DNA of 64,000 nt from Nitrosarchaeum sp. (GCA_021414365.1 JAIOOR010000019.1:26140-90139); one strand, 5' to 3'. Positions 10,198 through 20,262 are shown, counted from the first letter of the stretch. The notes: generated by a model not told the origin, from the sequence alone. Numbers and translations are program-made.

Positions 10198-10284
10198 AAT
10201 GTATGTCCCTATCAAATAGATATTACATTTAGTATGTATAAAAAAAGACACGCTTTGATTTTATGTTGAATGGATGATTTTTGG

Positions 10285-11724
10285 TTATTTCTCATGCATC
10301 CATTCACGAATTATAATTTTTGATGCCTCTCCAGTGGCCTGCATGTTTGTGTATGGATATGTTTTTGAATCAAACTTTGGCATAGTTTCATCAAAAGTCT
10401 TTACTATGATGGAATTATCTATCATGCTTTGTAGTTGAGGTCCACGAGTCAGATCAATCTTATAATGACTATCTTCCATGATGACTGTTTTTTCAGTAGT
10501 TACCGGATAAAATAAAATAAATGAATAGTCTTTTGGAACATTTTCTCGTTTAAACACATCATACAATATCCAAGAATATACGGGACTTGTGAGGACTGTG
10601 CTACTACTGTCATAATTTTTTAAAATATAAGACAAAGCCTCAAACTGATTTTTTGATATGTCATTGATAATCAAAAATGTGGTACTTGTAAAACCAAACA
10701 CCAACACTGCAGATATTATTCCAAAATAAACAAATTTCTTTTTTATTTTATTTTCCCTGTGAATTGACTCTATCCATATTCCAGCTGCAATACACATTAC
10801 TGGAATGATCATCATCAAGTGAAAGTATTGCTTGTATCCGATAGAGCTTAAAAATACTACAAAAGGGACAAACCACAATAAGAGAAATTTGTCTTTACGA
10901 AGTGCCGCAAAAACCATACCTGATAAACCCAATACAAACATCAATGGATCAATAACTGCAAAAAATCCAAATATGTCTAATACATTGTTTGTTCTCTGTG
11001 TTTGCCATAGTATTCCTTGCTGCCAAAGATCAAACTGATCAAGCATGATTGCATTAAGAGGCCATATTAACGGAATTAGTAAAAATGGAATCAGCAGTAA
11101 TATTACATCTGAAAACTTTTTTCTGTTGCCATATACAATCCATGCAACTACAAAGATCATTGTAACTGCAGGTATTTTTGTAAATACTGCCAATCCCATC
11201 AAAGTTCCTGAAAAAATAATCCAGATTGATGAATGTTTTGATTTAGTAGAATAGATTGCAAGTAAAATTGCTCCTAATACTAAAGGAATTAAAATCGAAT
11301 CAAGCAGTATTCTTTTAAAAATCCATGTAAATGGTAACACTGCAAAAAATGATGCTGACAAAAATGCTGGAATTGCCCCATATCTAAGTTGCACAATTTT
11401 GTAAATTAGAAACGTGTCTACTACTGCAAGTATTCCCATGAATACTCTGGGAATTAGATATAGTGATTGTAAGGAATCAGGCTCATTTGTTGTCTTGATG
11501 TCTGAATAATTTGTTGCGTAAAGAATCGATGATATTGCAATCTGACCAAAATACGGATGGTCGTACACATTACCCTCTTGAGGATTTCCAGTATTGAGAA
11601 AATCTATTGCGCGTCTCATGTATACCCCTTCATCAAAAAACACATCGGGATATCCAACAGGATTCCACAAGTGGATAAACCCTGAAAGAGCAAGTGGAAT
11701 CAACAGTAAGAATAATTTATTCAA
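10285..11724 (-). CDS. GT39/PMT-like membrane glycosyltransferase
   Basis: 479 aa integral membrane protein with about ten hydrophobic helices in the first 340 residues and a soluble C-terminal region of about 130 residues. The first external loop has Asp31-Glu32 in DVFFDEGVYMRRA, the catalytic acidic pair position of the ArnT/PMT/GT39 superfamily, followed by HPYFGQ. Such enzymes move a sugar from a lipid-phosphate carrier to protein or lipid outside the membrane. The adjacent GT2 gene could supply the lipid-linked donor; acceptor unknown. Confidence 0.8.
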   Translation of the reverse strand: MNKLFLLLIPLALSGFIHLWNPVGYPDVFFDEGVYMRRAIDFLNTGNPQEGNVYDHPYFGQIAISSILYATNYSDIKTTNEPDSLQSLYLIPRVFMGILAVVDTFLIYKIVQLRYGAIPAFLSASFFAVLPFTWIFKRILLDSILIPLVLGAILLAIYSTKSKHSSIWIIFSGTLMGLAVFTKIPAVTMIFVVAWIVYGNRKKFSDVILLLIPFLLIPLIWPLNAIMLDQFDLWQQGILWQTQRTNNVLDIFGFFAVIDPLMFVLGLSGMVFAALRKDKFLLLWFVPFVVFLSSIGYKQYFHLMMIIPVMCIAAGIWIESIHRENKIKKKFVYFGIISAVLVFGFTSTTFLIINDISKNQFEALSYILKNYDSSSTVLTSPVYSWILYDVFKRENVPKDYSFILFYPVTTEKTVIMEDSHYKIDLTRGPQLQSMIDNSIIVKTFDETMPKFDSKTYPYTNMQATGEASKIIIREWMHEK

Positions 11725-11814
11725 TTGCTACTTTGTCTTGATGAATGACGGTGCTTTTAAATTAATTAGAAATTCAATACTACATAATTTGTTATACTTG
11801 GATATCTTGAATGA

Positions 11815-12063
11815 TTAATTTCTCATGGTTACTTCATTACCTATGGATGCCTGCAATCCAAGCCCCGCACCTGGCTCTGTAGTGATTATCATCAATGTCT
11901 CACAGGAAAGACATAGGACAGATGGCGTATAGTCTGTATTTTCTTGGGTAGGGCCTGTAGAAGCTAATACTGCATCTTCTACGATGTTTGGACTATTGCA
12001 ATTCACACATGTATTAGGTTTGAAAGAAAGACGCTTTATTTTTTTGATGTAATAATGAACCAT
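11815..12063 (-). CDS. zinc-ribbon hypothetical protein
   Basis: 82 aa. C-x2-C (CVNCNSPN) near residue 19 and C-x2-C (CLSCETL) near residue 51 make one zinc-ribbon. The N-terminus is basic and the C-terminus is Gly/Ala rich. No family recognised. It is divergent from the aldo/keto reductase at 12176. Confidence 0.65.
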   Translation of the reverse strand: MVHYYIKKIKRLSFKPNTCVNCNSPNIVEDAVLASTGPTQENTDYTPSVLCLSCETLMIITTEPGAGLGLQASIGNEVTMRN

Positions 12064-12175
12064 GTAATTATAGTGTACACGTGATTCTTAAATTATTTGT
12101 TAACCACATTGTTATTCGTATACTTCTCATCTGTTTTGTATATTCATTAAATAAAGTGCAATTTCATAGCATATT

Positions 12176-13171
12176 ATGCACATTCCAAAAATTTCACTGG
12201 CAGATGATCTGCCTATTTGTAGAATTTTAAATGGGATGTGGCAGGTATCTGGTGGACACGGACAAATAAATCGAGAATCTGCAATTTTAGAGATGCTTGA
12301 ATATCACAAAGACGGATTTACTACATGGGATTTAGCTGATATTTATGGTCCTGCCGAATCATATATTGGAGAATTTCATAAACGATTACCCTTAGAAGAA
12401 TTATCTAAATCTCAGGCATTAACAAAATTTGTGCCAAATCCAGGACCAATGACAAAATCTATTGTAGAATATTATGTAGACCAATCATTAAAGAAAATGA
12501 ATACCGAATCCCTTGATTTACTCCAGTTTCATTGGTGGGATTACAATAATTCAAGTTATATTGATGCTCTAAATCACTTGTCAAAACTACGAGATGATGG
12601 AAAAATCAAACATCTTGGACTAACAAACTTTGATACCACGCGAGTTAAAATCATGATTGAAAAAGGATTCAAACTGGTATCTAATCAAGTCCAATATTCA
12701 ATTTTGGACCAAAGGGCAGAAAAATTAATGACTCCATTTTGCCTAAAGCATGGCATTTCTCTTCTTACCTATGGTACTCTTCTTGGCGGATTTTTATCTG
12801 AGAAATATCTTAATTCTCCAGAACCTCATAGGTCAGATCTGACAACTTCTAGTCTGCAAAAATACCATAACATGATTACTGCATGGGGTGGATGGGGACT
12901 ATTTCAAAAACTACTAGACGTGTTATCTAAGATAGCAAAAAAACATGATTCTAGTATTGCAAATGTGTCTGCAAAATTTATTTTAGATAAACCATCTGTT
13001 GCAGGAATTATTATTGGAACGAGACTAGGAATATCTGAGCATAGAGATGATAATTTGCATGTGTTTGACTTGGAACTTGATTCTCAAGATCATTCTTTGA
13101 TAAATTCAATTACTAAAAAATCAAATGATCTTTTTGATACTATCGGTGATTGTGGAGATGAATATCGATAA
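12176..13171 (+). CDS. aldo/keto reductase
   Basis: 331 aa NAD(P)H-dependent oxidoreductase with a (beta/alpha)8 barrel. The catalytic tetrad is visible: Asp and Tyr in WDLADIYGPAE, Lys in LTKFVPNPG, His in LLQFHWWDY. IKHLGLTNFD and LVSNQVQYSILDQR are standard segments. The NADP-binding end is GIIIGTRLG. Substrate cannot be told. The stop codon TAA shares its last base with the ATG of a small zinc protein, so the two are probably cotranslated. Confidence 0.9.
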   Translation: MHIPKISLADDLPICRILNGMWQVSGGHGQINRESAILEMLEYHKDGFTTWDLADIYGPAESYIGEFHKRLPLEELSKSQALTKFVPNPGPMTKSIVEYYVDQSLKKMNTESLDLLQFHWWDYNNSSYIDALNHLSKLRDDGKIKHLGLTNFDTTRVKIMIEKGFKLVSNQVQYSILDQRAEKLMTPFCLKHGISLLTYGTLLGGFLSEKYLNSPEPHRSDLTTSSLQKYHNMITAWGGWGLFQKLLDVLSKIAKKHDSSIANVSAKFILDKPSVAGIIIGTRLGISEHRDDNLHVFDLELDSQDHSLINSITKKSNDLFDTIGDCGDEYR

Positions 13172-13281
13172 TGTCCTCCAGGGATTCAAAAACTTGTAGA
13201 ATATGTGGTAGTTCTATGGCCAAACAGGCTCAAATGTTTCAAATTGTATGGGTCTGTACAAAATGTGGGACATCTGAATAA
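13171..13281 (+). CDS. 36-aa zinc-ribbon microprotein
   Basis: The ATG uses the last base of the preceding gene's TAA stop (TAATG). The 36-aa product has CRICGSS and CTKCGTS, a minimal C-x2-C ... C-x2-C zinc knuckle. Overlap with the aldo/keto reductase gene implies coupled translation. Function unknown. Confidence 0.6.
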   Translation: MSSRDSKTCRICGSSMAKQAQMFQIVWVCTKCGTSE

Positions 13282-13317
13282 ATAATTACATAAATTCAAA
13301 AAAAAATGGGAAAAACC

Positions 13318-13413
13318 AGATAGTAATCAAAACCACCTAGTTATCCACTGACAACTAATCACCAACTCACTTTTTACATCCAGTTGATGTTTGGTATTAC
13401 TTGATTACTACCT
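13318..13413. repeat. 13-nt inverted repeat with structured loop
   Basis: AGATAGTAATCAA (13318-13330) pairs with TTGATTACTACCT (13401-13413) with one mismatch, across a 70-nt loop that contains further short complementary stretches (ACATC/GATGT, CAACT/AGTTG). It lies in a 240-bp gap between converging genes. It may be a small RNA or a bidirectional termination structure. Confidence 0.35.
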
Positions 13414-13521
13414 GATACGTTATAGGGGTAATGAAATAAAAACACTGTTCTGTAAATTCTAAACACTTGTTTGTTTTTGTATGAAATTTTGTATAAAGAT
13501 AAGGTTACTCTCGGAAAATAT

Positions 13522-13731
13522 CTATTCTTCTTGAAATTTGTAATTTTCTATAACCCTCTGAACATTAGTCAGAATTATTTCTTTAATCTCTTCGTGTTTG
13601 ATGCCAGATGTTTTCATTAACTTTATCTGATCTAAAATTGCAAACTGAACTCTTCCTTGTAACTGATCTATTATGCTAAACCCCTCTTTTGGAAATTCAG
13701 TTATGAATATCTCTGATTCCTCTTTGTCCAA
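13522..13731 (-). CDS. hypothetical protein
   Basis: 69 aa, acidic N-terminus (MDKEESEIFITEF) and a largely helical remainder with alternating Lys/Glu and Ile/Leu. No motif or membrane segment. Function unknown. Confidence 0.55.
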   Translation of the reverse strand: MDKEESEIFITEFPKEGFSIIDQLQGRVQFAILDQIKLMKTSGIKHEEIKEIILTNVQRVIENYKFQEE

Positions 13732-13801
13732 TTTATTTTTCTTAAGGAAATGGCACTAAAATATCTATTTTAATATCAAATTATTTTTTATATCGTTGAA
13801 T

Positions 13802-14191
13802 CTATTCGTTCCAAATTGGCTGTTTTTTCAACCACAATATTAAATCCCTGTAAAGATGGCTTTTTTGCATGTTCAACACATTAATTTCCATATTTGTTGA
13901 AAGTTTTGCAGTCTTGGTATAGGTTTCATATTTTGCAAATACCACTTTATCCAAATATGTTTGACCCTGAATCTCTTTTTTTGCCAATTCTTCAGATTCA
14001 GTCATTGCAAAACATGCAAAGAGAACCCCGTCAACCCAATATGCACTGCCTGATTCAAGCAATGCCATCATACTAAGTAAATCATCTATGCTTAGTTTTA
14101 TCAAATCTCTAACAAAGATGGTTTTGTATGGTTCATGAATAAAATCAGTCATGTTGTATACTGTGGTATCTTTTGACTTTATTTTAAGCAT
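13802..14191 (-). CDS. hypothetical protein
   Basis: 129 aa soluble protein without signal peptide or cysteine motif. The N-terminal half reads as alternating strands and helices (TIFVRDLIKLSIDDLLSM; VDGVLFACFAM). I do not recognise the family. Its neighbours give no functional hint: a small orphan gene on one side and the MoxR/VWA operon on the other. Confidence 0.65.
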   Translation of the reverse strand: MLKIKSKDTTVYNMTDFIHEPYKTIFVRDLIKLSIDDLLSMMALLESGSAYWVDGVLFACFAMTESEELAKKEIQGQTYLDKVVFAKYETYTKTAKLSTNMEINVLNMQKSHLYRDLILWLKKQPIWNE

Positions 14192-14337
14192 AGTTTAGAA
14201 TCTAGTCTTTAAATCATATATTTTGAAGTTTTTTCAGTTATTTTTGGTAATCCTATCCGTTTTTTTAAAATAATTCTTTTTGTTACTTTAATAAAAAAAC
14301 ACTAAACATATTTTCAAAATATGGTGAACTTCTATTA

Positions 14338-15888
14338 TTAATTGAGTTTGCTGTTATCATAATGTCCATTGATAATTTTCTCAGCTAACAAGCACATTTT
14401 ATCAAAATCGACTTCATTTGGCGTATATTTTGCAAATCCAACTAGACTTGATAATTTAAAACAATTTTTGATGTCTTCTACAGGATATTTATCACTTGTA
14501 AGATGTGATAGGATATCTTCATTCGTAATCTCTCTTTTTAATTCTGCTCTATAACTTAAAAATAATCTTATGGCTTGACTGATTTCTCCATATGCTTCTT
14601 TATGTCTTTGTTCTTTGAAGTCTTTTTTTGCTTCTTCAATTAATCTATTTGATGCAGATACATAATCAAATGGTTTTTCAGGTATTGTTTTTAACATTGG
14701 ACTTACCTTGATCTTCTTTTTTGTTTTAATTTTTTTGTATAACAAAAATCCAAGTAAACTTGCTAAGGCAATTATTGGAACATACCATAAATAGGAATAA
14801 TCCTGACTTGGTTTTTCCAGATCAATTTTTACTATGTTTTGGTTTTCAAATTCAGCTTTTATTACAGCTGATTGCTCTTTCTGATTTTGATAAGTCAATT
14901 GAATATTTGATGCATTCTTATCTTGTTGAAATTCTACATTTTTTTCTGAAAATCCCTCTTGATTCAACTCCTCAACATATTTTTTAAAAGTTGGATTTTC
15001 TCGTAATTTTGATAGCAAATCATCCCTCTCTTGTTGAGTGTGTTTTTCAATGTCCGTTAAAGTGCCGTTTTTCATTGTGCCTTGAATTTTTGCCCAACTT
15101 CCCTCCTTGTTTTTATAATTAATCTCAAAATCTCCCGTAGAGTTGGAAATTGGGTTTATGTTTCCATCTGTGACATTATATCCTTGCTGAACGAGTCCTT
15201 GATGGAACTTTTGGAATTTTTCATTTGAGGCTAATTGATTTTGAAATTCTTTTTGTAGTTGGTTTTTTTCTTCTAATTGTTTTTGTATTTGCTGTTTTAA
15301 TGCTGAGCTATCTTGTGGCATCTGGTTATTTTGAAGTCTTTGTTGAGGATCTTGTGAAAGTTGACTTTGCATCATTTGTTCCATGTGTTGCTGAAGTGTT
15401 TGTTGTGTAAATGGATCATTTTGTGATTGAGGTGGTGCCTTTTCTGATGATCCTTGGATTTTGTTTTGTATATTATTTTTTTGTGATTCGTCTGAGACAA
15501 ATATTATGGTAAATGGTTTTAAATTAACTGCCATATCATTTCCATCATTATAGTTATAGCTGAGATTTACAGTAAATGTAATTGGAGAATCAGATGTCCC
15601 AAAATTCAATGAGTCTGTTTGATTCCCATCTCTGATAGTCAAGGTGGTAACTTGTGTGTTTGAGCTTGAAAATTGAGCATTTCCTTGATTTATCTGCTGA
15701 GTGATAGTGTATTGTAACATTCCATTGATTTCTTTGCCATAGTTGTTGTTAATCATCATTGAAATTATTGCATTTTCTCCCGTCTTAAAATAATATGTGG
15801 ATTGGTCAACTGACATTTCAAGATTCTGTGCAAATGCCAGTGGAAGAGAAACAAAAAAAATTGATATCAACACAATGTATTTTATCAT
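14338..15888 (-). CDS. BatD-like membrane-anchored protein of the MoxR/VWA operon
   Basis: 516 aa. N-terminal signal-like segment (residues 3-20), then a beta-rich extracellular domain of about 120 residues, a Gln-rich linker (about residues 145-225), repeated small domains of about 70 residues (KFHQGLVQQGYNVTDGN; KYVEELNQEGFSEKNVE), one TM helix (about 366-384) and a cytoplasmic helical domain. It overlaps the VWA gene by 4 nt. Its place and topology match BatD-type partners of MoxR-VWA systems, but sequence similarity to BatD is not evident to me. Confidence 0.7.
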   Translation of the reverse strand: MIKYIVLISIFFVSLPLAFAQNLEMSVDQSTYYFKTGENAIISMMINNNYGKEINGMLQYTITQQINQGNAQFSSSNTQVTTLTIRDGNQTDSLNFGTSDSPITFTVNLSYNYNDGNDMAVNLKPFTIIFVSDESQKNNIQNKIQGSSEKAPPQSQNDPFTQQTLQQHMEQMMQSQLSQDPQQRLQNNQMPQDSSALKQQIQKQLEEKNQLQKEFQNQLASNEKFQKFHQGLVQQGYNVTDGNINPISNSTGDFEINYKNKEGSWAKIQGTMKNGTLTDIEKHTQQERDDLLSKLRENPTFKKYVEELNQEGFSEKNVEFQQDKNASNIQLTYQNQKEQSAVIKAEFENQNIVKIDLEKPSQDYSYLWYVPIIALASLLGFLLYKKIKTKKKIKVSPMLKTIPEKPFDYVSASNRLIEEAKKDFKEQRHKEAYGEISQAIRLFLSYRAELKREITNEDILSHLTSDKYPVEDIKNCFKLSSLVGFAKYTPNEVDFDKMCLLAEKIINGHYDNSKLN

Positions 15889-16835
15889 TGAATAATCCTT
15901 CCTTTACCATATCTGATGTATAATTGAAGAAAGAATAACCCAAGAGCAATCGCAAAAAACCAATCCTTGATACTGGTTTCTTCTTTTTCCCGTTTGATGT
16001 CTTGACTAATATTTTTGTAAACATTATCTAGTGTGTTCGAGTCTACCGATTTGAAATATTTTCCTCCCGATTGCTCTGCAATTCCCTTCAAAGTAGTTTC
16101 ATCAAGTTCCGCAAATTGAGGGTGTCCAAAATAATCATATCCTAATACCACCTTCTCTTTAGAACCTAACCCTACAGTATACACTTGAATATTATTTGAC
16201 TTGGCAAATACTACTGCCTCTCCAGGCGTGATTACACCTGCATTGTTTACTCCGTCACTAAGTAGAATCACTACTTTCTTTTTATTTGGAACTGAAGTTG
16301 CCATATCTATTCCGAGACTTAAACCATCCCCGATGGCAGTTTTCCCATCATGGGGTGATATGTCTCGCAGCTTTTCAATCACTTTATCTTTGTATGGACT
16401 TAGATATGCCGCAGTAGTGGCACCAGTTTCAAAAGTTACTATGCCGACATTATCTTTTGGTTGTAAAGAATTTATCAATATTTCAGCTGAATTCTTTGCA
16501 GATTCTAATCTACTGGGAGGATAATCATTTGCTTGCATACTTCCAGATACGTCAATCACAAGAACAACATTTACGCCCTCTTTTGTTTGCTCTAATGGAA
16601 TATGAGGATCTGCAAATCCTATTATCATAAACATGACAACCACGATTGAGATATAAAACAAAAATGAATCTCGTTTAGAATATTTTTTGTTTCCTATTGT
16701 AGACTTGATATATGACAGATTACTAAATTGTATTGCTGCTTTTTTCTTTTTTACTAAAATTTTACGATACACGTAAAATAATATTGGTATCACTAAAAGA
16801 AAAATTAAGACTAGTTGGTTCTCAAATCCTGCCAT
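15885..16835 (-). CDS. VWA-domain membrane protein (BatA/BatB type)
   Basis: 316 aa. Two N-terminal helices (about residues 8-24 and 58-75) and a C-terminal one flank a von Willebrand A domain. The MIDAS motif is intact: Asp95, Ser97 and Ser99 in VIDVSGSM, then a later Thr-bearing GTAIGDG-like segment (DGKTAIGDGLS) and LLSDGVNNAG. This layout is the BatA/BatB family, thought to work with MoxR ATPases in envelope or chaperone functions. It lies 2 nt after the DUF58 gene. Confidence 0.9.
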   Translation of the reverse strand: MAGFENQLVLIFLLVIPILFYVYRKILVKKKKAAIQFSNLSYIKSTIGNKKYSKRDSFLFYISIVVVMFMIIGFADPHIPLEQTKEGVNVVLVIDVSGSMQANDYPPSRLESAKNSAEILINSLQPKDNVGIVTFETGATTAAYLSPYKDKVIEKLRDISPHDGKTAIGDGLSLGIDMATSVPNKKKVVILLSDGVNNAGVITPGEAVVFAKSNNIQVYTVGLGSKEKVVLGYDYFGHPQFAELDETTLKGIAEQSGGKYFKSVDSNTLDNVYKNISQDIKREKEETSIKDWFFAIALGLFFLQLYIRYGKGRIIQ

Positions 16836-16837
16836 GA

Positions 16838-17707
16838 TTATTTTCTCCTCCGAAAGAATTTTCTCAATGGTATTGCATAGTTTTGTTCAGTAGTCATAGA
16901 CAGAGTTTCTATCTTGATCTTTCTCAAGTTTGAAATGAATTGCAGTTCATTTTCGTATATTAAATTTGAATATGATCTACGGAATTCTTCATCAGATGTA
17001 TCTACTAGAATCTGTTCTCCAGTTTCTTTGTCTTCTAATTCTATTAATCCAATATCTGGAATTTCTTTTTCTCGTTGATCAGTAATTCTTAAAGCAATTA
17101 TATCGTGTTTTTTTCTCAATATTTTAAGTGGTTTTAGAAATTCACTTTCATCAATAAAATCAGAAATAATGAAAAGTATGCTTTTTCTTTTTATAATTTT
17201 GGCTATTTCTACTAGGGTATTTTTAAGGTCAGTTTTAGGTGAAATGGGAGTAAAATTTACAATTGATGTCAATAAATGTAGGATATGCCTTCTACCCTTT
17301 TTTGCTGGGATATATTTTTCTACCTTATCTGTTACTAAAAAAACTCCAGCTCTGTCGTTATTTCGAAGTACAGCAAACATGATGCTTGCAATAATTTCAA
17401 GTGATCTTTGTTTTTTAGAAATATTGCTTCCAAAACTACCTGATTCGGACAGATCAATTATAAAATAAATTTGTAAGTCTCTCTCTTCGATAAACTCTTT
17501 GATGTAAGGATGATTAAATCTGGCTGTTACTTTCCAATCTATTGCACGTATATCGTCTCCATGTCTGTAATCTCTTATTTCAGAAAACTCTATTCCCTGT
17601 CCCTTGAAAATAGAATCTGTGTTTCCAGTAATTAGGCCATCTGCAAGTAATCTCGTTGTAATCTCTAATTTTTTAACTTGTTTTAGTAATTCGTTTATTT
17701 GTTCCAT
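16838..17707 (-). CDS. DUF58 family protein
   Basis: 289 aa. The diagnostic DUF58 segment GDDIRAIDWKVTARF is at residues 50-64, followed by a VWA-like fold in which the metal site reads FIIDLSESGSF. Basic tail RKFFRRRK. DUF58 proteins are constant partners of MoxR AAA ATPases and VWA proteins. It sits between them here, 22 nt after moxR. Confidence 0.92.
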   Translation of the reverse strand: MEQINELLKQVKKLEITTRLLADGLITGNTDSIFKGQGIEFSEIRDYRHGDDIRAIDWKVTARFNHPYIKEFIEERDLQIYFIIDLSESGSFGSNISKKQRSLEIIASIMFAVLRNNDRAGVFLVTDKVEKYIPAKKGRRHILHLLTSIVNFTPISPKTDLKNTLVEIAKIIKRKSILFIISDFIDESEFLKPLKILRKKHDIIALRITDQREKEIPDIGLIELEDKETGEQILVDTSDEEFRRSYSNLIYENELQFISNLRKIKIETLSMTTEQNYAIPLRKFFRRRK

Positions 17708-17729
17708 TTTCTCATCTGATTTTTGATCA

Positions 17730-18716
17730 TTATGGAATAATGATTTTATCCAGAATTTTTTTAATTATGTCATCTGGAGTTATGTTTTCTGATTCTGCTT
17801 CATAAGTAAGTAAAATTCTATGTCTTAGAATGTCGTATACGACATCTTGTACATCTTTTGGAATTACATATCCACGCTCATGTAAAATAGCATTTGCTTT
17901 TGCTCCAATTGTTAACCAAATTGATGCTCTTGGAGATGCACCAAACTCGATTTTATCTGATAGCGAGAGACCATGCTTATCTGGATGCCTCGTTGCATCG
18001 ATAATTTCTGTAATGTAGTTTCTAATTTTTTCATCACAGTATACTTTTGGAACAAACTCTTGCATGCTCAAAATATCTGAAATTGATAGAATTTTTGATG
18101 CCTTATGAGAAATACCTTCAGTAAATCTATGAATAATTTCAGATTCTTGTTCTTTATTTGGATATGAAATTAACAGTTTGAACATAAAACGATCAACCTG
18201 TGCTTCTGGAAGTTTGTATGTTCCATCTGATTCTATTGGATTTTGTGTAGCCATTACAAAAAAGGGTTTTTCTAGTCTGTGTGTTTCTCCTTGAATGCTA
18301 ACTTGTTTTTCTTGCATTGCTTCAAGTAAAGCCGATTGAACTTTGGGCGGCGCACGATTTATTTCATCAGCTAAAATAAAATTTGAAAAGATTGGACCCT
18401 TTATGGTTTTAAAAGTTCCCGAAGTATGATCATAGATCTTTGTACCAGTAATGTCTGCTGGAAGAAGATCTGGTGTGAATTGCAGTCGGACAAATTTTGA
18501 ATCTATGCAATCTGATATTGTCTGAACTAGCAATGTTTTTGCCAATCCTGGCACTCCTTCAAGTAAAACATGACCTTGAGATAACAACGCTATGATTAAT
18601 TTTTCAATTATTTTGTCTTGGCCTACAATTATGGTGGACATTTCTTTATGTAACTTTTGAAGTAATGTGGAAAATTCAATTGCACGTATAGTTAACTGCT
18701 CAATTTCGTGACTCAA
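17730..18716 (-). CDS. MoxR-family AAA+ ATPase
   Basis: 328 aa. Walker A is GVPGLAKT (residues 54-61), Walker B is LADEINRAPP (Asp117-Glu118), sensor 1 is ATQNPIE, and the PEAQVDRFMFK arginine-finger segment is present. MoxR ATPases act as chaperones for activation or assembly of VWA-linked complexes. It is the first gene of a four-gene minus-strand operon (MoxR, DUF58, VWA, BatD-like). The specific client is unknown. Confidence 0.95.
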   Translation of the reverse strand: MSHEIEQLTIRAIEFSTLLQKLHKEMSTIIVGQDKIIEKLIIALLSQGHVLLEGVPGLAKTLLVQTISDCIDSKFVRLQFTPDLLPADITGTKIYDHTSGTFKTIKGPIFSNFILADEINRAPPKVQSALLEAMQEKQVSIQGETHRLEKPFFVMATQNPIESDGTYKLPEAQVDRFMFKLLISYPNKEQESEIIHRFTEGISHKASKILSISDILSMQEFVPKVYCDEKIRNYITEIIDATRHPDKHGLSLSDKIEFGASPRASIWLTIGAKANAILHERGYVIPKDVQDVVYDILRHRILLTYEAESENITPDDIIKKILDKIIIP

Positions 18717-18833
18717 ATTATGATTATCTCCTTGTTTTTCCTTGAGCGTTATTTTTGATTTTGATATTTAGGGAATGCTTAACATTGTTAATCATTCAAG
18801 TTTTCTATCTAGATTGAGATTTGTGCTTGTAAT

Positions 18834-19517
18834 CTAATTTGTTTCACGATGTATTACATCTATCTTATGAAATTCTTCTATTTTTTCAATTAATGTATCT
18901 TTGAAATCAAATGGTATTTTGATAAACTCTGCAATATCACCCGTCTCCTCAGAGCCAATAATCACAATTTTATCTATTTCAGTTCCAGTTCTTTCTTTCC
19001 ACATGAGAGAATATGCCGTTGCTTGCATGAAATATTTCTGAACTTTATCATAATGCTCCATTAATCTACTTCTGCTAGTCTTAAAATCTATAATTGATAA
19101 ATCTCCACTATACTCGGCAATACAGTCACAAGTTCCTGCAATTTTGAACTCATCGCTATACAGTGCCAATTCTATTCCTCTAATGTTGTTCATTTTATGC
19201 AGATATGGTTTTAGTTTTTCAAAATGATTCTTTGGAATATCTAAAAAATCATCATTTGATTCTTTATTGTTAAGATAATTCTCACAAAGTTTGTGAGTCA
19301 TTGTTCCTTGAATCTGGGATTCTTTCATTATTTGCTCTGCAACATCGTTTCCAACTCTTTCTCTCCATACATCAAGACCTGACATGTCAGATGTTTTGGA
19401 TAATATCGTGGTAATTGATGGATACATGTTTCCTTGTGGCGTTTGATAGTATCTTACTCCGTCTATCTCTGTTTGAATTGCCAACGGAATTGTTATTTTT
19501 TGATGTGTAAACTGCAT
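18834..19517 (-). CDS. PD-(D/E)XK exonuclease, MGME1/RecB-like
   Basis: 227 aa. The RecB-family nuclease pattern is complete: His75 and Glu79 in GTMTHKLCENYL, Glu116 in RGIELALYS, Asp131 in AGTCDCIAEY, and Asp144-x-Lys146 in IIDFKTSRSR. The N-terminal TPQGNMYPSITTIL segment resembles the opening of mitochondrial genome maintenance exonuclease 1 and related phage nucleases. Probably a stand-alone single-strand DNA exonuclease for repair. No helicase gene is adjacent; the XPD-like helicase is 11 kb away. Confidence 0.8.
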   Translation of the reverse strand: MQFTHQKITIPLAIQTEIDGVRYYQTPQGNMYPSITTILSKTSDMSGLDVWRERVGNDVAEQIMKESQIQGTMTHKLCENYLNNKESNDDFLDIPKNHFEKLKPYLHKMNNIRGIELALYSDEFKIAGTCDCIAEYSGDLSIIDFKTSRSRLMEHYDKVQKYFMQATAYSLMWKERTGTEIDKIVIIGSEETGDIAEFIKIPFDFKDTLIEKIEEFHKIDVIHRETN

Positions 19518-19581
19518 ATTTTTATAAAATCAACGCAATAAAAAAATCAAGTGTTTTTAGAAATTCTTTTTTAACATTACA

Positions 19582-20262
19582 TTAATTTTCAAAACTTTTC
19601 TCAATTTCTTGAGCCATCGATTCTAATTTGCTTGTATCTCCTAAATTTCTATATGTTAACTTCTCCAATGTTTTGATAATGCTAATTGCTGCTCTGTACT
19701 GTGGAATATCTGGATGATTCAATTCTCCGTACATTCCAATTCCTTGAATGCCGTTTTGTTTTGCAAAACCTAAGATCAATCCATTAAATCCAGTAATTAT
19801 TGATCTTTGAGGCGTAGTTAAAACTCCTAATCCCTGCATTTGTCTTGTTAACTCCATTGAGGTAGTCGTTACAAACGTTTTGGGGTTTTTATCTAATACT
19901 CTATTTGTATGAAAACCTCCAAGGGTGTAGATGAATTTAGCAGAATATTTTTTGGAGACATCAATGACATCTTGGCAAAGAGAATACAGTTCTTGACTGT
20001 CTTGTGGTTGACCTGTGCCTCCTCCAAAAACAATCAATCCATCTGAATATTTGTACTCCCAACTCTCATTTGGCAATTCTATGTGTCCACCTATGTCTAC
20101 TACATATGTGGGATAAGGTGTTTTTGCAATTCTGAATTTCTTTGTTCTCAAACTATCATTGATAAAATTAACCACTATGCTTCCAACGTTTCCCATATCC
20201 TGCATGGCTGCAATTACTATTGGTTTTTCTATGGCTGGCTCTTCTGTTTGAAAAAATTCCAT
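19582..20262 (-). CDS. PAC2 family protein (archaeal proteasome-assembly-chaperone-like)
   Basis: 226 aa, cytoplasmic. The segments AMQDMGNVGSIVVNF, LIVFGGGTGQPQDSQELY, IYTLGGFHTNR and TGFNGLILGFA place it in the PAC2 family, whose eukaryotic members chaperone proteasome assembly; archaeal members are mostly uncharacterised and bind proteasome-like partners. C-terminal helix is acidic and basic mixed. Starts with ATG; monocistronic. Confidence 0.85.
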   Translation of the reverse strand: MEFFQTEEPAIEKPIVIAAMQDMGNVGSIVVNFINDSLRTKKFRIAKTPYPTYVVDIGGHIELPNESWEYKYSDGLIVFGGGTGQPQDSQELYSLCQDVIDVSKKYSAKFIYTLGGFHTNRVLDKNPKTFVTTTSMELTRQMQGLGVLTTPQRSIITGFNGLILGFAKQNGIQGIGMYGELNHPDIPQYRAAISIIKTLEKLTYRNLGDTSKLESMAQEIEKSFEN

